From Nocardioides aquaticus (GTDB lineage: Bacteria; Actinomycetota; Actinomycetes; Propionibacteriales; Nocardioidaceae): a stretch of 64,000 nucleotides of DNA. Location of the stretch: the NCBI RefSeq assembly GCF_018459925.1, contig NZ_CP075371.1, positions 496,001-560,000 of the forward strand, read 5' to 3'. This document shows, piece by piece, positions 40,672 through 49,461 of this stretch (its first letter is position 1; each line of letters starts with the position of its first letter). The position numbers and the translations under genes were made by a program. The notes under the pieces are model-generated. The model was not told the DNA's origin and made no database searches. It saw nothing but the letters and a program-made list of their open reading frames with translations.

Positions 40672-41477
40672 CCCGTCGGCCCGGGCGGGCGGGGAGCCGG
40701 GTGCGCCGACCCGACCGTCCGGCCGATGCCCCGGGCGGCCACCTGGAGCGGCGCGACCAGCCGGGCGCGCTGCCCGCGGAGCGTCGGGACCACCAGCCCG
40801 AGCGCGGCGACCACCTCGCCGTCGGCGCCGCGGCGCACCGGCACGGCCAGCGAGCAGGCGCCCAGGCTCATCTCCTCGCTGGTCGTCGCGTGGTCCTCGG
40901 CCCGGACCCGGGCGAGCTGGCGGTCCAGCGTCCCGGGCTGGGTGACCGTGTAGGCCGTGACCCGGGTCAGCCCGGCCAGCACCTGTCGCCGCACGTCCGC
41001 CGGGGCGTGCGCGAGCAGCACCTTGCCGACCCCGGTGGCGTGCAGCGGCAGCCGCGAGCCGACGGTGCTGACCACGGGCACCGACGCGTGCCCGCCCAGC
41101 CGGTCGAGGTAGAGCGCCTGGTCACCGTCGCGCACCGCGAGGTGCACCGTGGCGCGGGTCGCGGCGTAGAGGTCGTGCAGGAAGGGCGAGGCCGCCTCGA
41201 CCAGGTCGGTGTTGACCGGTGCGAGCAGCCCGACGTCCCACAGCCGCCGGCCCACGACGTAGCGGCCGTCCTCCTCCCGGGCCAGCGCACCCCAGGAGAC
41301 GAGCTCGCCGACCAGGCGGTGCGCCGTCGGCAGCGGCAGCCCGGCCCGCTCCGCGAGCTCGGTGAGGCCGAGCCGCCGGTGGGCGTCGTCGAAGGCGCCG
41401 ACCAGCGACAGCGCGCGGGACGTGACGCTCGCGCCGGGTGCGGCCCGCGTACGCCCGTCGTCGCCCACCGCGTCCAT
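40668..41477 (-). CDS. IclR family transcriptional regulator
   Basis: A 269-residue IclR protein from ATG 41477. The HTH is TELAERAGLPLPTAHRLVGE, and the effector domain has RLPLHATGVGKVLLAHAP. It is transcribed with the OYE gene and divergent from a VOC gene. A dyad CCGGTCG-N5-CGACCGG lies between the two starts. It is a diverged paralogue of PcaR at 38826, so the cluster holds two IclR switches. Confidence 0.85.
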   Translation of the reverse strand: MDAVGDDGRTRAAPGASVTSRALSLVGAFDDAHRRLGLTELAERAGLPLPTAHRLVGELVSWGALAREEDGRYVVGRRLWDVGLLAPVNTDLVEAASPFLHDLYAATRATVHLAVRDGDQALYLDRLGGHASVPVVSTVGSRLPLHATGVGKVLLAHAPADVRRQVLAGLTRVTAYTVTQPGTLDRQLARVRAEDHATTSEEMSLGACSLAVPVRRGADGEVVAALGLVVPTLRGQRARLVAPLQVAARGIGRTVGSAHPAPRPPGPTG

Positions 41478-41541
41478 CCCGCCATCATCGCCCGGGAAAC
41501 CCCTGGCGCCGACCTCCCGGTCCTGCCTAGCCTCGTCGGGC

Positions 41542-41560
41542 CCGGTCGATCCCCGACCGG
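41542..41560. promoter_or_regulatory. Dyad between IclR and VOC genes
   Basis: Perfect CCGGTCG/CGACCGG with a 5-base spacer, ending 14 bases before the VOC start. It is a candidate operator for the divergent IclR protein. Confidence 0.5.
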
Positions 41561-41574
41561 TCGGAGGAGGACAC

Positions 41575-41979
41575 GTGCAGCTGCAGAACCTCGGGTTCGT
41601 CATCCTGTCCCGCGACGTCCGCGCGGCCTCGCAGTTCTACGTCGACCTGCTGGGCTTCCAGCCGCTGGTCGTCCTGGACTGGTACGCCAGCCACCAGCAC
41701 CCGTCCTTCGAGGGCGTCTTCCTCGACGTCCTCGACGCCGACCACGAGGCGGCCGGCGGTCGCCTGCGAGGCCAGGAGACGACGGGCACGATGATCGCGC
41801 TCGTCGTCGCCGACGCCACGGCGGAGCGGGAGCGCCTGGCGGGGCTCGGGGCGGAGGTCGTGCTCGACCTGCAGGACGAGCCGTGGGGCCAGCGCCGGTT
41901 CCAGGTGCTGGCGCCGGACGACGTCGTGGTCGAGGTGGTCCAGCGGATCGACCCCGACCCGAGCTGGTCGGCCGGCTGA
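41575..41979 (+). CDS. VOC family protein
   Basis: A 134-residue, single-domain glyoxalase/bleomycin-resistance-fold protein from GTG 41575, after GGAGGAGGA. QLQNLGFVILSRDVRAASQF and a C-terminal VLAPDDVVVEVVQ give the two half-motifs. The first metal ligand position is Asn/Gly rather than His, so it may be a metal-free member. It lies divergent from an IclR gene and convergent with the transporter. Function unknown. Confidence 0.78.
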   Translation: MQLQNLGFVILSRDVRAASQFYVDLLGFQPLVVLDWYASHQHPSFEGVFLDVLDADHEAAGGRLRGQETTGTMIALVVADATAERERLAGLGAEVVLDLQDEPWGQRRFQVLAPDDVVVEVVQRIDPDPSWSAG

Positions 41980-41990
41980 CGGACGCTGGC

Positions 41991-43253
41991 TCAGGCCGTG
42001 CTCGGCACCCCGTCCGGCACCGTCTCGTCCTCGAGGTCCGCCGGCACGGTGGCCAGCGCCGCGAGGGCGAGCAGGGCGGCGACCGCGAAGGCGTAGAAGC
42101 CCCAGGGGTAGGCGATGCCGGCGGTGACCAGCAGGCCGCCGAGCGAGGGCCCGACGATCGCGCCCACGCGCCCCACGCCGGCCGACATCCCGAGCGCGGT
42201 CCCGCGGACCGCGGCCGGGTAGAGGTGCCCGACGAAGGCGTAGACGAGCACCTGCGCGCTGAAGACGAAGATGCCGGCCAGGGTCACGGCGACGTAGACC
42301 AGCGGGGTGCTCTCCAGACGGACCGACAGGGCAGCGAGGAAGACCGCCGCCAGGCCGAACCAGGCCAGGACGGTCGGCTTGTTGCCGCGCGAGTCGCTGA
42401 TCCGACCGGCCAGCAGCAGGCCCAGCACCGCGCCGACGTTCAGCACCAGCAGCAGCCCGGTGCCCTGGTCGATCGAGTAGCCGGCCTCGCCCATGATCGT
42501 GGGCAGCCAGGTGTTGAGGCCGTAGACCAGGAGCAGACCCATGAACGAGGCGACCCACAGGCCCAGGCTGACCCGCAGGAAGCGCCCCCGCACGACGTCG
42601 GAGCTGCGGACGCGCGCCGGGGACAGGGTGCCCTCGGGGGCCGCGCCGCGGCGGGCCAGCTCGTCGAGGTAGCCCTGGGACTCGGGCAGCCTGAGCCACA
42701 TCACCGGCAGCACCAGCAGCCCGGCCACGCCGCCGACCACGAACATCGACTCCCAGCCGGCGGCGGCGATCAGCCACAGCCCCAGCAGGGCCGTCAGCAC
42801 CGCGCCGACGTGGTAGCCGGTCATCATCCGGGTCACCGCGGTGCCGCCGCGCCCGGGCGTCGCGTGCTCGCTCATGTAGGCCAGCGCCGTCGGCAGGCAG
42901 GCTCCCAGGCCGAGCCCGGCGGCGAACCGCAGCACCGTGAACGACGTCGTGCTCCCCGCCAGCGGGATCGCCAGGGTGAGCACCGAGAAGAGCGCGATGC
43001 ACCCGATCAGCGGGAGGCGCCGGCCGTACCGGTCGGCGACCGGGCCGATCGCGACCGCGCCGATCCCCACGCCGACCAGGCCCAGGGTCGAGGCGACGGT
43101 CAGCGAGGCCGCGGTGAAGCCGAGGTCGCCGGAGGCGGCCAGGACCGGGATCACCGCACCGAGGACGACGAGGTCGAAGCCGTCGAGGGCCACGGCGGCC
43201 CAGCACAGCCAGACGGGCCAGGCCGAGCGGGCGGTGGTGGTGGGGTCGGTCAT
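41991..43253 (-). CDS. MFS aromatic acid transporter, AAHS/PcaK-like
   Basis: A 420-residue, 12-TM major-facilitator protein from ATG 43253. The TM1 motif LDGFDLVVLGAVIP is the aromatic acid:H+ symporter hallmark; its Asp is needed for substrate. The loop motif GPVADRYGRRLPL follows TM2. In family members, 4-hydroxybenzoate and protocatechuate are carried. It is divergent from pobA, with an IclR-type dyad between, which supports uptake of 4-hydroxybenzoate. Confidence 0.87.
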   Translation of the reverse strand: MTDPTTTARSAWPVWLCWAAVALDGFDLVVLGAVIPVLAASGDLGFTAASLTVASTLGLVGVGIGAVAIGPVADRYGRRLPLIGCIALFSVLTLAIPLAGSTTSFTVLRFAAGLGLGACLPTALAYMSEHATPGRGGTAVTRMMTGYHVGAVLTALLGLWLIAAAGWESMFVVGGVAGLLVLPVMWLRLPESQGYLDELARRGAAPEGTLSPARVRSSDVVRGRFLRVSLGLWVASFMGLLLVYGLNTWLPTIMGEAGYSIDQGTGLLLVLNVGAVLGLLLAGRISDSRGNKPTVLAWFGLAAVFLAALSVRLESTPLVYVAVTLAGIFVFSAQVLVYAFVGHLYPAAVRGTALGMSAGVGRVGAIVGPSLGGLLVTAGIAYPWGFYAFAVAALLALAALATVPADLEDETVPDGVPSTA

Positions 43254-43332
43254 CGGGGTGCTCCGAGACGGTCGGGGACGGGGTGCATCCGGCCACGCTG
43301 CCCACGTCCGGGTGACGGTCGCCACAGGCCGG

Positions 43333-43347
43333 TTCCGTCCAGCGGAA
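43333..43347. promoter_or_regulatory. Dyad between transporter and pobA
   Basis: TTCCG-N5-CGGAA in the 138-base divergent promoter region, 44 bases before the pobA start. Size and position fit an IclR-type site for a PobR-like protein. Confidence 0.5.
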
Positions 43348-43391
43348 GTCGGGTGTGTCGGTCGTCTCCGCCGACGGGACACGATGGCGTC

Positions 43392-44606
43392 ATGCCCGAG
43401 GTCGCGCCCGTCCGTTCCCACGTGCCCGTCGCCGTCGTCGGTGCCGGTCCCGCCGGCCTCATGCTCACCCACCTGCTCGCCCGGTCCGGCATCGCCAGCA
43501 CCGCCGTCGACCTGCGCACGCGCGCCGAGATCGAGCAGACCCACCGCGCCGGCATCCTGGAGTCCGACAGCGTGCGGATGCTGGTCGACAGCGGTGCCTC
43601 CGACCGGGTCCTGCGCGACGGCGACGAGCACCGCGGGATCGAGCTCGGCTTCGGCGGGGGCCGGCACCACCTCGACTTCGCCGACCTCGTCGGTGCCACC
43701 ACCCGGCTCTACCCGCAGACCGACGTCTTCCTCGACCTCGCCGACGCCCGCGAGCGCGACGGCGGGGACGTCCGCTTCGGGGTCGCCGACGTCGAGGTCG
43801 GCGACCTGTCCGCCCGGACGCCGGCGGTGCGGTTCACCGACGCGGACGGCGTGCGGCACGAGGTCACCTGCGACTACCTCGTCGGGGCCGACGGCTCCCG
43901 CTCGGCGTGCCGCCGGGCGGTCCCGGCCGACGCCCGACGCCAGTACGTGCGGGAGTACCCGTTCGCCTGGTTCGGCATCCTCGCCGAGGCGCCGCCCAGC
44001 GCGCCCGAGCTCGTCTACCACCACAGCCCGGACGGCTTCGCCCTCGTCAGCCAGCGCACGCCGACCCTGCAGCGGATGTACTTCCAGTGCGACGCCGCCG
44101 AGGACCCCGACGCGTGGTCCGACGACCGGGTCTGGGCGCGGCTGCAGGCGATCTGCGGCAGCAACGGCCACGAGCTCCTCGAGGGGCCGATCACCTCGCG
44201 CACCGTGCTGCCGTTCCGCTCCTTCGTCCAGGAGCCGCTACGCCACGGCCGCACCGTGCTGGTCGGCGACGCCGGGCACACCGTCCCGCCGACCGGCGCC
44301 AAGGGCCTCAACCTGGCCCTGGCCGACGTCCGGGTGCTGGCCGAGGAGCTCGAGCGCGCCGTGCGCGACGACGACCCCGACCACCTCGACACCTACTCCG
44401 TCCGCGCCCTCGAGCGGGTCTGGAAGGTCCAGCACTTCTCCTACTGGATGACCACCATGCTGCACGCGCTGCCCGACGCGTCCGACTTCGACCTGCGCCG
44501 CCAGCAGGGCGAGCTGGCCGCCGTCGTCGGCTCCCGCGCCGGCTCCACCTGGCTGGCCGAGGCCTACACCGGCTGGCCGACCACGACCACGGGAGGACCC
44601 CGATGA
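43392..44606 (+). CDS. pobA: 4-hydroxybenzoate 3-monooxygenase
   Basis: A 404-residue FAD monooxygenase from ATG 43392. The FAD loop VVGAGPAGLML, the DG motif VGADGSR, and GDAGHTVPPTGAKGLNLAL are those of p-hydroxybenzoate hydroxylases. QTHRAGILESDS and FAWFGILAE are PobA-specific blocks. It adds OH at C3 of 4-hydroxybenzoate with NAD(P)H and O2 to give protocatechuate. The stop overlaps pcaH by ATGA. First gene of the pobA-pcaHGBL operon. Confidence 0.93.
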   Translation: MPEVAPVRSHVPVAVVGAGPAGLMLTHLLARSGIASTAVDLRTRAEIEQTHRAGILESDSVRMLVDSGASDRVLRDGDEHRGIELGFGGGRHHLDFADLVGATTRLYPQTDVFLDLADARERDGGDVRFGVADVEVGDLSARTPAVRFTDADGVRHEVTCDYLVGADGSRSACRRAVPADARRQYVREYPFAWFGILAEAPPSAPELVYHHSPDGFALVSQRTPTLQRMYFQCDAAEDPDAWSDDRVWARLQAICGSNGHELLEGPITSRTVLPFRSFVQEPLRHGRTVLVGDAGHTVPPTGAKGLNLALADVRVLAEELERAVRDDDPDHLDTYSVRALERVWKVQHFSYWMTTMLHALPDASDFDLRRQQGELAAVVGSRAGSTWLAEAYTGWPTTTTGGPR

Positions 44607-45433
44607 CCGAGACGACCCAGGCGCAGACGACCCAGGCCCAGCCGACCCAGGCCCAGCCGACACAGGCCGAGGTCAGCGCCGAGATCGAGGCCGAGGAGCA
44701 GGCGTACGCCGCCCGCCCCGCCGGCACGCCCGCGGAGACCGCGACCCGGCGCGGCTGGGGGGCGTACCGCTCCAGCGTGCTGCGCGTCCCGCGCAACGAC
44801 CCCCACCCCGTCGACCCCGAGGGCGTCGAGCTCTGGGCGCCCTGCTTCGGCCAGCGCGACGTCGACCCGCTCGAGGCCGACCTGACCATCCAGGGCCGCG
44901 GCGAGCCACTGGGGGAGCGGATCGTGGTCACCGGGCGGGTCCTGGACGGCGACGGCCGCCCGGTGCGCGGGCAGCTCGTCGAGGTCTGGCAGGCGAACGC
45001 GAGCGGCAGGTACGTCCACCAGCGCGACCAGCACCCGGCGCCCCTCGACCCGCACTTCACCGGCACCGGGCGCTGCCTGACCGACCAGGACGGCACGTAC
45101 CGCTTCACCACGGTCAAGCCCGGGCCGTACCCGTGGCGCAACCACCGCAACGCCTGGCGGCCGGCGCACGTGCACTTCTCGCTCTTCGGCACCGACTTCA
45201 CCCAGCGGCTGGTGACCCAGATGTACTTCCCCGGCGACCCCCTGATGGGGCTGGACCCGATCGCGACCGCCGTGGTGGACCCCGCCGCCCGGGCCCGGAT
45301 GGTCGCGACCTACGACCACGACCTGACCCAGCCCGAATGGGCCACCGGCTACCGGTGGGACGTCGTCCTGACCGGCGCGCACCGCACCCCCCGCGAGGAC
45401 GACCTCGCCGCCGCCCTGGGCGAGGAGGCCTGA
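44603..45433 (+). CDS. pcaH: Protocatechuate 3,4-dioxygenase beta subunit
   Basis: A 276-residue intradiol dioxygenase subunit from ATG 44603. Fe(III) ligands are visible as Tyr in ASGRY, Tyr in PGPYPW and two His in RPAHVHFS. The first 24 residues contain an in-frame tandem repeat of TQAQP, absent from typical PcaH, before the normal EIEAEEQAYAARP start of the fold. It opens the protocatechuate ring between the hydroxyls, giving 3-carboxymuconate. It acts with PcaG, whose ATG shares a base with its stop. Confidence 0.93.
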   Translation: MTETTQAQTTQAQPTQAQPTQAEVSAEIEAEEQAYAARPAGTPAETATRRGWGAYRSSVLRVPRNDPHPVDPEGVELWAPCFGQRDVDPLEADLTIQGRGEPLGERIVVTGRVLDGDGRPVRGQLVEVWQANASGRYVHQRDQHPAPLDPHFTGTGRCLTDQDGTYRFTTVKPGPYPWRNHRNAWRPAHVHFSLFGTDFTQRLVTQMYFPGDPLMGLDPIATAVVDPAARARMVATYDHDLTQPEWATGYRWDVVLTGAHRTPREDDLAAALGEEA

Positions 45434-46038
45434 TGACCGCGACGCCGCCGACCCCCGGCCCGACCCCCGGACCGACCCCCGGCCAGACGGTGGGCCCGTT
45501 CTTCCACGACGCCCTGCCGTGGCCGGGCGACGCCGAGCTGGTCCCGCCCGGGCGCGCCGACGCCGTACGCCTGCACGGCGTGGTCCGTGACGGCGCCGGC
45601 GACCCGGTGCCCGACGCGCTGGTCGAGCTGTGGCAGGTCGGCCCGGACGGCCGGGTCGTGCAGCGGCCTGGCTCGCTGCGCCGCGACGGCCACACCTTCA
45701 CCGGCTTCGGGCGCTGCGCCACCGACCGGGCCGGGTCCTACTCGTTCACCACGCTGCTGCCCGGGCCGCACGCCGACGGAGCCGCGCCCTTCGTCGCCCT
45801 CACCGTCTTCGCCCGGGGGCTGCTCCACCGCCTGCTGACCCGTGCCTACCTGCCCGAGGGTCGGGGTGGCACGGCCGAGGCCCTGGCGGCCGACCCGCTG
45901 CTGTCCGCGCTCGACGACGCCGGGCGGGCGACGCTGGTCTGCGACGTGGACGGCGACGCGCTGCGCCGCGACCTGGTGCTGCAGGGTCCGGGGGAGACGG
46001 TCTGGCTGACCTACCCCCGGCTGCCGCACGGCGGCTGA
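45433..46038 (+). CDS. pcaG: Protocatechuate 3,4-dioxygenase alpha subunit
   Basis: A 201-residue subunit from ATG 45433. GQTVGPFFHDALPW is the PcaG N-terminal motif, and ELWQVGPDGRV and TGFGRCATDRAGSYSF match the intradiol fold, without the iron ligands of the beta subunit. A short in-frame PTPG tandem repeat precedes the fold. It forms the alpha-beta unit with PcaH. Confidence 0.92.
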   Translation: MTATPPTPGPTPGPTPGQTVGPFFHDALPWPGDAELVPPGRADAVRLHGVVRDGAGDPVPDALVELWQVGPDGRVVQRPGSLRRDGHTFTGFGRCATDRAGSYSFTTLLPGPHADGAAPFVALTVFARGLLHRLLTRAYLPEGRGGTAEALAADPLLSALDDAGRATLVCDVDGDALRRDLVLQGPGETVWLTYPRLPHGG

Positions 46039-46072
46039 GCCGGGCCGGGCGGACGTGGGCGAGACTGACGGG

Positions 46073-47368
46073 GTGACCGACCTCCTCGTGCCCGGCGACC
46101 ACCGTGCCGACGGCGTCCTCGACGACGCCGCCGTGCTCGCGGCGATGCTCCGGGTCGAGGAGACCTGGCTGGCCGCGCTGGTCGTGCACGACGTCGCGCC
46201 GCCGGCCGCGGCCCTGCCCGCCGGGGGGCTGGGCCGCCTCGTCGGCGACGGTGACCTCGCCGTGCTGGCCCGGGAGGCCGACGACAGCGGCAACCCGGTC
46301 GTCGCGCTGGTCGCCCTGCTGCGCGCGCGGCTGGAGGACGCCGGGGAGCCGGACGCCGCGCGCTGGCTGCACCGCGGCCTGACCAGCCAGGACGTCGTCG
46401 ACACCGCCCTGGTGCTCGGGGCCCGCGAGGGCGTGCGCCGGGTGCGCCTCGACCTGGCCACCCAGGTCGCCCGGCTGGCGCAGGTCGTGGCGGCGCACCG
46501 CGACACGCTCGCCGCCGGGCGGACGCTGACGCAGCACGCGGTCCCGACCACCGTCGGCCTGCGCGGCGCCGGGTGGCTGACCGGCCTGCTCGACGCCGAC
46601 GACGACCTCGCCGCGCTCGAGGCCGACGGCTGGCCGGTCCAGGTCGGGGGTGCCGGCGGCACCCTCGCCGCGCTGGTCGCGCAGGCCGGGCCCGAGCGCG
46701 CCCGGGCGGTGGTCGCCACCCTCGCCGAGCAGCTCGGCCTGCGCCCCGTCGCCCCGTGGCACGGCCGCCGTCGCCCGCTGACCCGGGTCGGCGACGCCCT
46801 GACCACCACCACCGACGCCTGGGGCCACCTCGCCGCGGACGTGCTCGCGCTCGGCCGGCCCGAGGTCGGCGAGCTCGCCGAGGGCGCCGGCGGCGGGTCG
46901 TCGACGATGCCGGGCAAGGCCAACCCCGTCCGGTCGGTGCTGCTGCACCGCGCCGCGCTGGCCGCTCCCGCCCACCTCGCGACGCTGCACCTCGCGGCGG
47001 CCGGCCAGGTGGAGGAGCGGGCCGACGGGGCCTGGCACGCCGAGTGGCCCGCCCTGCGCGCCCTGGTCCGTGGTGCCGTCACCGCCGGCGGGCACGCCAC
47101 CGACCTGCTGGCCGGGCTGGTGGTGCACGCCGACGTCGCCACGGCCCGGGCGCACGAGGCGGCAGAGGTGCTGACCGCGGAGCAGCGCTCGATGGCCGCC
47201 CTGGCCGGGCCCGCGCCCCGTGCCGTCACCGCGGACGCCGACCCCGCGTCGTACCTCGGCCTGGCCGGTGACCTCGTCGACGCCGTGCTCGTCCGCGCCG
47301 CCACGCACCAGGCAGCCCACCAGGCAGCCCACCAGACCCGTCCGTCCCCGACCCCGGAGGTCCCATGA
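46073..47368 (+). CDS. pcaB: 3-carboxy-cis,cis-muconate cycloisomerase
   Basis: A 431-residue fumarase/adenylosuccinate lyase superfamily enzyme from GTG 46073 (GTG 46055 is possible). The superfamily signature GGSSTMPGKANPVR lies near residue 280, with LTSQDVVDTA and TLTQHAVPTT before it. It cyclises 3-carboxymuconate to gamma-carboxymuconolactone. The C-terminus carries a tandem HQAA repeat followed by a Pro-rich tail. The ATGA overlap with pcaL confirms the operon. Confidence 0.92.
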   Translation: MTDLLVPGDHRADGVLDDAAVLAAMLRVEETWLAALVVHDVAPPAAALPAGGLGRLVGDGDLAVLAREADDSGNPVVALVALLRARLEDAGEPDAARWLHRGLTSQDVVDTALVLGAREGVRRVRLDLATQVARLAQVVAAHRDTLAAGRTLTQHAVPTTVGLRGAGWLTGLLDADDDLAALEADGWPVQVGGAGGTLAALVAQAGPERARAVVATLAEQLGLRPVAPWHGRRRPLTRVGDALTTTTDAWGHLAADVLALGRPEVGELAEGAGGGSSTMPGKANPVRSVLLHRAALAAPAHLATLHLAAAGQVEERADGAWHAEWPALRALVRGAVTAGGHATDLLAGLVVHADVATARAHEAAEVLTAEQRSMAALAGPAPRAVTADADPASYLGLAGDLVDAVLVRAATHQAAHQAAHQTRPSPTPEVP

Positions 47369-48582
47369 CCATCGCCGTCCGATTCGGCCGTGGCAGCACG
47401 GCCGACAAGCCGCTGCTCGTGCTCGGTCCCTCCCTGGGCACCTCCGCCACCACGCTGTGGTCGGCGGCCGCCGACCGGCTGGCCGAGCACTTCCACATCC
47501 TGGCCTGGGAGCTCCCCGGGCACGGGCTCGACCGGGTGGTGCCCGAGGGCCCGCTGAGCGTCGCCGACCTGGCCGCCGGCGTGCTCGAGCTGGTCGACGA
47601 GGTCGGCGAGCGTCGCTTCCACTACGCCGGCGACTCGGTGGGCGGCGCGGTCGGCCTGCAGCTGCTGCTCGACGCACCCGACCGCGTCGCCTCGGCCGTG
47701 CTGCTGTGCACCGGCGCGCGGATCGGCAGCGAGCAGGTGTGGAACGACCGGGTCGCCGCCGTCCGTGCCGGCGGCACCGCCGGCCTGGTCGAGGCCTCGG
47801 CCGGGCGCTGGTTCGGCCCCGGGTTCGTCGGGCGCGAGCCCGACCGCGCCGGCGCGCTCCTGCACGCGCTGGCCGGCGCGGCCGACGAGGGGTACGCCGC
47901 CGTGTGCCAAGCCCTGGCCGGCTTCGACGTCCGCGACCGGCTCGCCGAGATCGGTGCGGCCGTGCTGGCCGTGGCCGGCGCCGAGGACGCCGTGACGCCT
48001 GTCGACGGCCTGCGCGAGATCGCCGACGGTGTCCGCGACGGTCGCCTCGAGGTCCTCGACGGCGTGGCCCACCTGGCCCCGGCCGAGGCGCCGGACCGGG
48101 TGGCCGCGCTGGTGCTCGAGCACGCGCTGGGCATCCAGCCCGAGCCGGCTCCCGCGCCGGAGGAGGCGCCGGGGGTGCCGGGCCCGACGGCGGCGGGCCC
48201 GTCGTACGACGCCGGGATGGCGGTGCGGCGCGAGGTGCTCGGCGACGCCCACGTCGACCGCGCGACGGCGGCGACGACCTCGTTCACCGCCGACTTCCAA
48301 CAGTTCGTCACCGAGCACGCCTGGGGCGCGGTGTGGACCCGCGACGGCCTCGACCGACGGAGCCGCTCCATGATCACGATCACCGCGATGGTCGCGCTGG
48401 GCCACCAGGAGGAGCTGGCGATGCACGTGCGCGCCGCACGTACGAACGGGCTGAGCGTGGAGGAGATCCGCGAGGTGATCCTGCACAGCGCGGTCTACTG
48501 CGGGGTCCCCGCGGCGAACACGGCCTTCCGGGTCGCCCAGGAGGTCCTGGTCGGCCTGGGCGACGTCGAGTCGCCTGTCTGA
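47365..48582 (+). CDS. pcaL: Fused beta-ketoadipate enol-lactone hydrolase / carboxymuconolactone decarboxylase
   Basis: A 405-residue PcaD-PcaC fusion. Residues 1-255 are an alpha/beta hydrolase with nucleophile GDSVGGAVG, LPGHGLD and His in GVAHLAPAE. A Pro/Ala/Glu linker (PEPAPAPEEAPG) leads to a C-terminal carboxymuconolactone decarboxylase domain with ITITAMVALGHQEEL and HSAVYCGVPAA. It decarboxylates the lactone and hydrolyses the enol-lactone to beta-ketoadipate. Fusions of this order are known as PcaL in actinobacteria. Last gene of the operon. Confidence 0.93.
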   Translation: MTIAVRFGRGSTADKPLLVLGPSLGTSATTLWSAAADRLAEHFHILAWELPGHGLDRVVPEGPLSVADLAAGVLELVDEVGERRFHYAGDSVGGAVGLQLLLDAPDRVASAVLLCTGARIGSEQVWNDRVAAVRAGGTAGLVEASAGRWFGPGFVGREPDRAGALLHALAGAADEGYAAVCQALAGFDVRDRLAEIGAAVLAVAGAEDAVTPVDGLREIADGVRDGRLEVLDGVAHLAPAEAPDRVAALVLEHALGIQPEPAPAPEEAPGVPGPTAAGPSYDAGMAVRREVLGDAHVDRATAATTSFTADFQQFVTEHAWGAVWTRDGLDRRSRSMITITAMVALGHQEELAMHVRAARTNGLSVEEIREVILHSAVYCGVPAANTAFRVAQEVLVGLGDVESPV

Positions 48583-48604
48583 GAGCCGGACGTGACGGGC
48601 AGGT

Positions 48605-48623
48605 CGCGGCGGGGGAGGCCGCG
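48605..48623. terminator. Candidate terminator after pca operon
   Basis: CGCGGC/GCCGCG with a 7-base loop in the 44-base gap between convergent pcaL and a thioesterase gene. No T-run. Confidence 0.45.
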
Positions 48624-48626
48624 CCG

Positions 48627-49142
48627 TCAGCGCAGCGCCATCGACCCCGAGACGGGGGAGTCGAAGCCCAGCGCCTGGTGCTCGGCGACCCGCTCGTCGA
48701 GCTTGGCGGCGACGTCGGCGGGCCAGGGGGCGGTGCGGCGGGTCTCCATCGAGACGTGGAGGAAGATCTCCTCCATCACGTAGCTGAGCCGCTCGTGGGT
48801 GTCGTCGAGCAGGTAGACCAGCACGTGCACGGCGCGCTCGGAGCGGCCGACCAGGCGCACGCGGACCGAGATCTTGTCGCCGGTGCGCAGCTCGTCGAGG
48901 TAGCTCATGTGGTGCTCGGCGGTGAAGACGCCGGAGCCGGCCACCGTGGGCCACTTCTGCGGGATGCCGCACTCGACGAGGGACTCGTCGAGGCCCTCGC
49001 TGGAGATGCCGACGTAGTGCCGGATGTTCAGGTGCCCGTTGACGTCCTCAAAGGCCGCCGGCACGGACCGCGCGGCGTACGACGGCAGGGCGGCGAGCTC
49101 GGCGTAGCTCGGCTGGGACGTGGCAGAGTTCGAGGAGGTCAC
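48627..49142 (-). CDS. Acyl-CoA thioesterase, hotdog fold
   Basis: A 171-residue hotdog protein from GTG 49142. NGHLNIRHYVGISSEGLDES and FLHVSMETRRTAPWP resemble the thioesterase at 12900-13421, so the two are paralogues. It would hydrolyse an acyl-CoA. It ends convergent to the pca operon; no cotranscribed partner. The 25-residue N-terminal extension is Ser/Ala-rich. Confidence 0.8.
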   Translation of the reverse strand: MTSSNSATSQPSYAELAALPSYAARSVPAAFEDVNGHLNIRHYVGISSEGLDESLVECGIPQKWPTVAGSGVFTAEHHMSYLDELRTGDKISVRVRLVGRSERAVHVLVYLLDDTHERLSYVMEEIFLHVSMETRRTAPWPADVAAKLDERVAEHQALGFDSPVSGSMALR

Positions 49143-49256
49143 GCAGCAGATCCTAGGTGGTCGACGTCACGTGGGCTGGCCCCCGGTCTGATCTGAGACA
49201 CGGGTCACGCGCCGTCCGGTAAGGTCGGAGGTCCCAGTCGAGCCCCGGAGGCCTCC

Positions 49257-49460
49257 ATGACCGTCGTCCTGTGCGTCCTCGCGTTCCTGGCCGCGATCCT
49301 CCTGGTCGACCTGGTGCTCGACCGCCGGCTCGCGGCCCGCCTCAAGCGCGGGGGACGTGGCGAGGTCGGTTCGCAGCCGTTCAACGCGGCGGCGGAGGAG
49401 CACGGCATCGAGCGCTCCGCCCAGCAGGGTCGGGACGCGACGTACGGCAGCGGCTTCTGA
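49257..49460 (+). CDS. Small membrane protein, 67 aa
   Basis: ATG 49257 follows GGAGGC. One N-terminal transmembrane helix (VVLCVLAFLAAILLVDLVL) is followed by a basic motif DRRLAARLKRGG and an end ATYGSGF. No family recognised. It is followed at once by a second small protein of the same plan (49462), so they are probably a tandem duplicate pair with a shared membrane-associated role. Confidence 0.65.
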   Translation: MTVVLCVLAFLAAILLVDLVLDRRLAARLKRGGRGEVGSQPFNAAAEEHGIERSAQQGRDATYGSGF

Positions 49461-49461
49461 G

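Noticed and set aside
40701..43391. A very long plus-strand open frame running into pobA
   Set aside because: It covers the reverse of the IclR and MFS genes and has Arg/Gly/Pro-rich translation. Only the PobA part from ATG 43392 has family features.
45349..48972. A 1207-codon minus-strand frame opposite the pca genes
   Set aside because: Its translation is low-complexity. The plus-strand pcaGBL genes have clear motifs and overlapping starts and stops.
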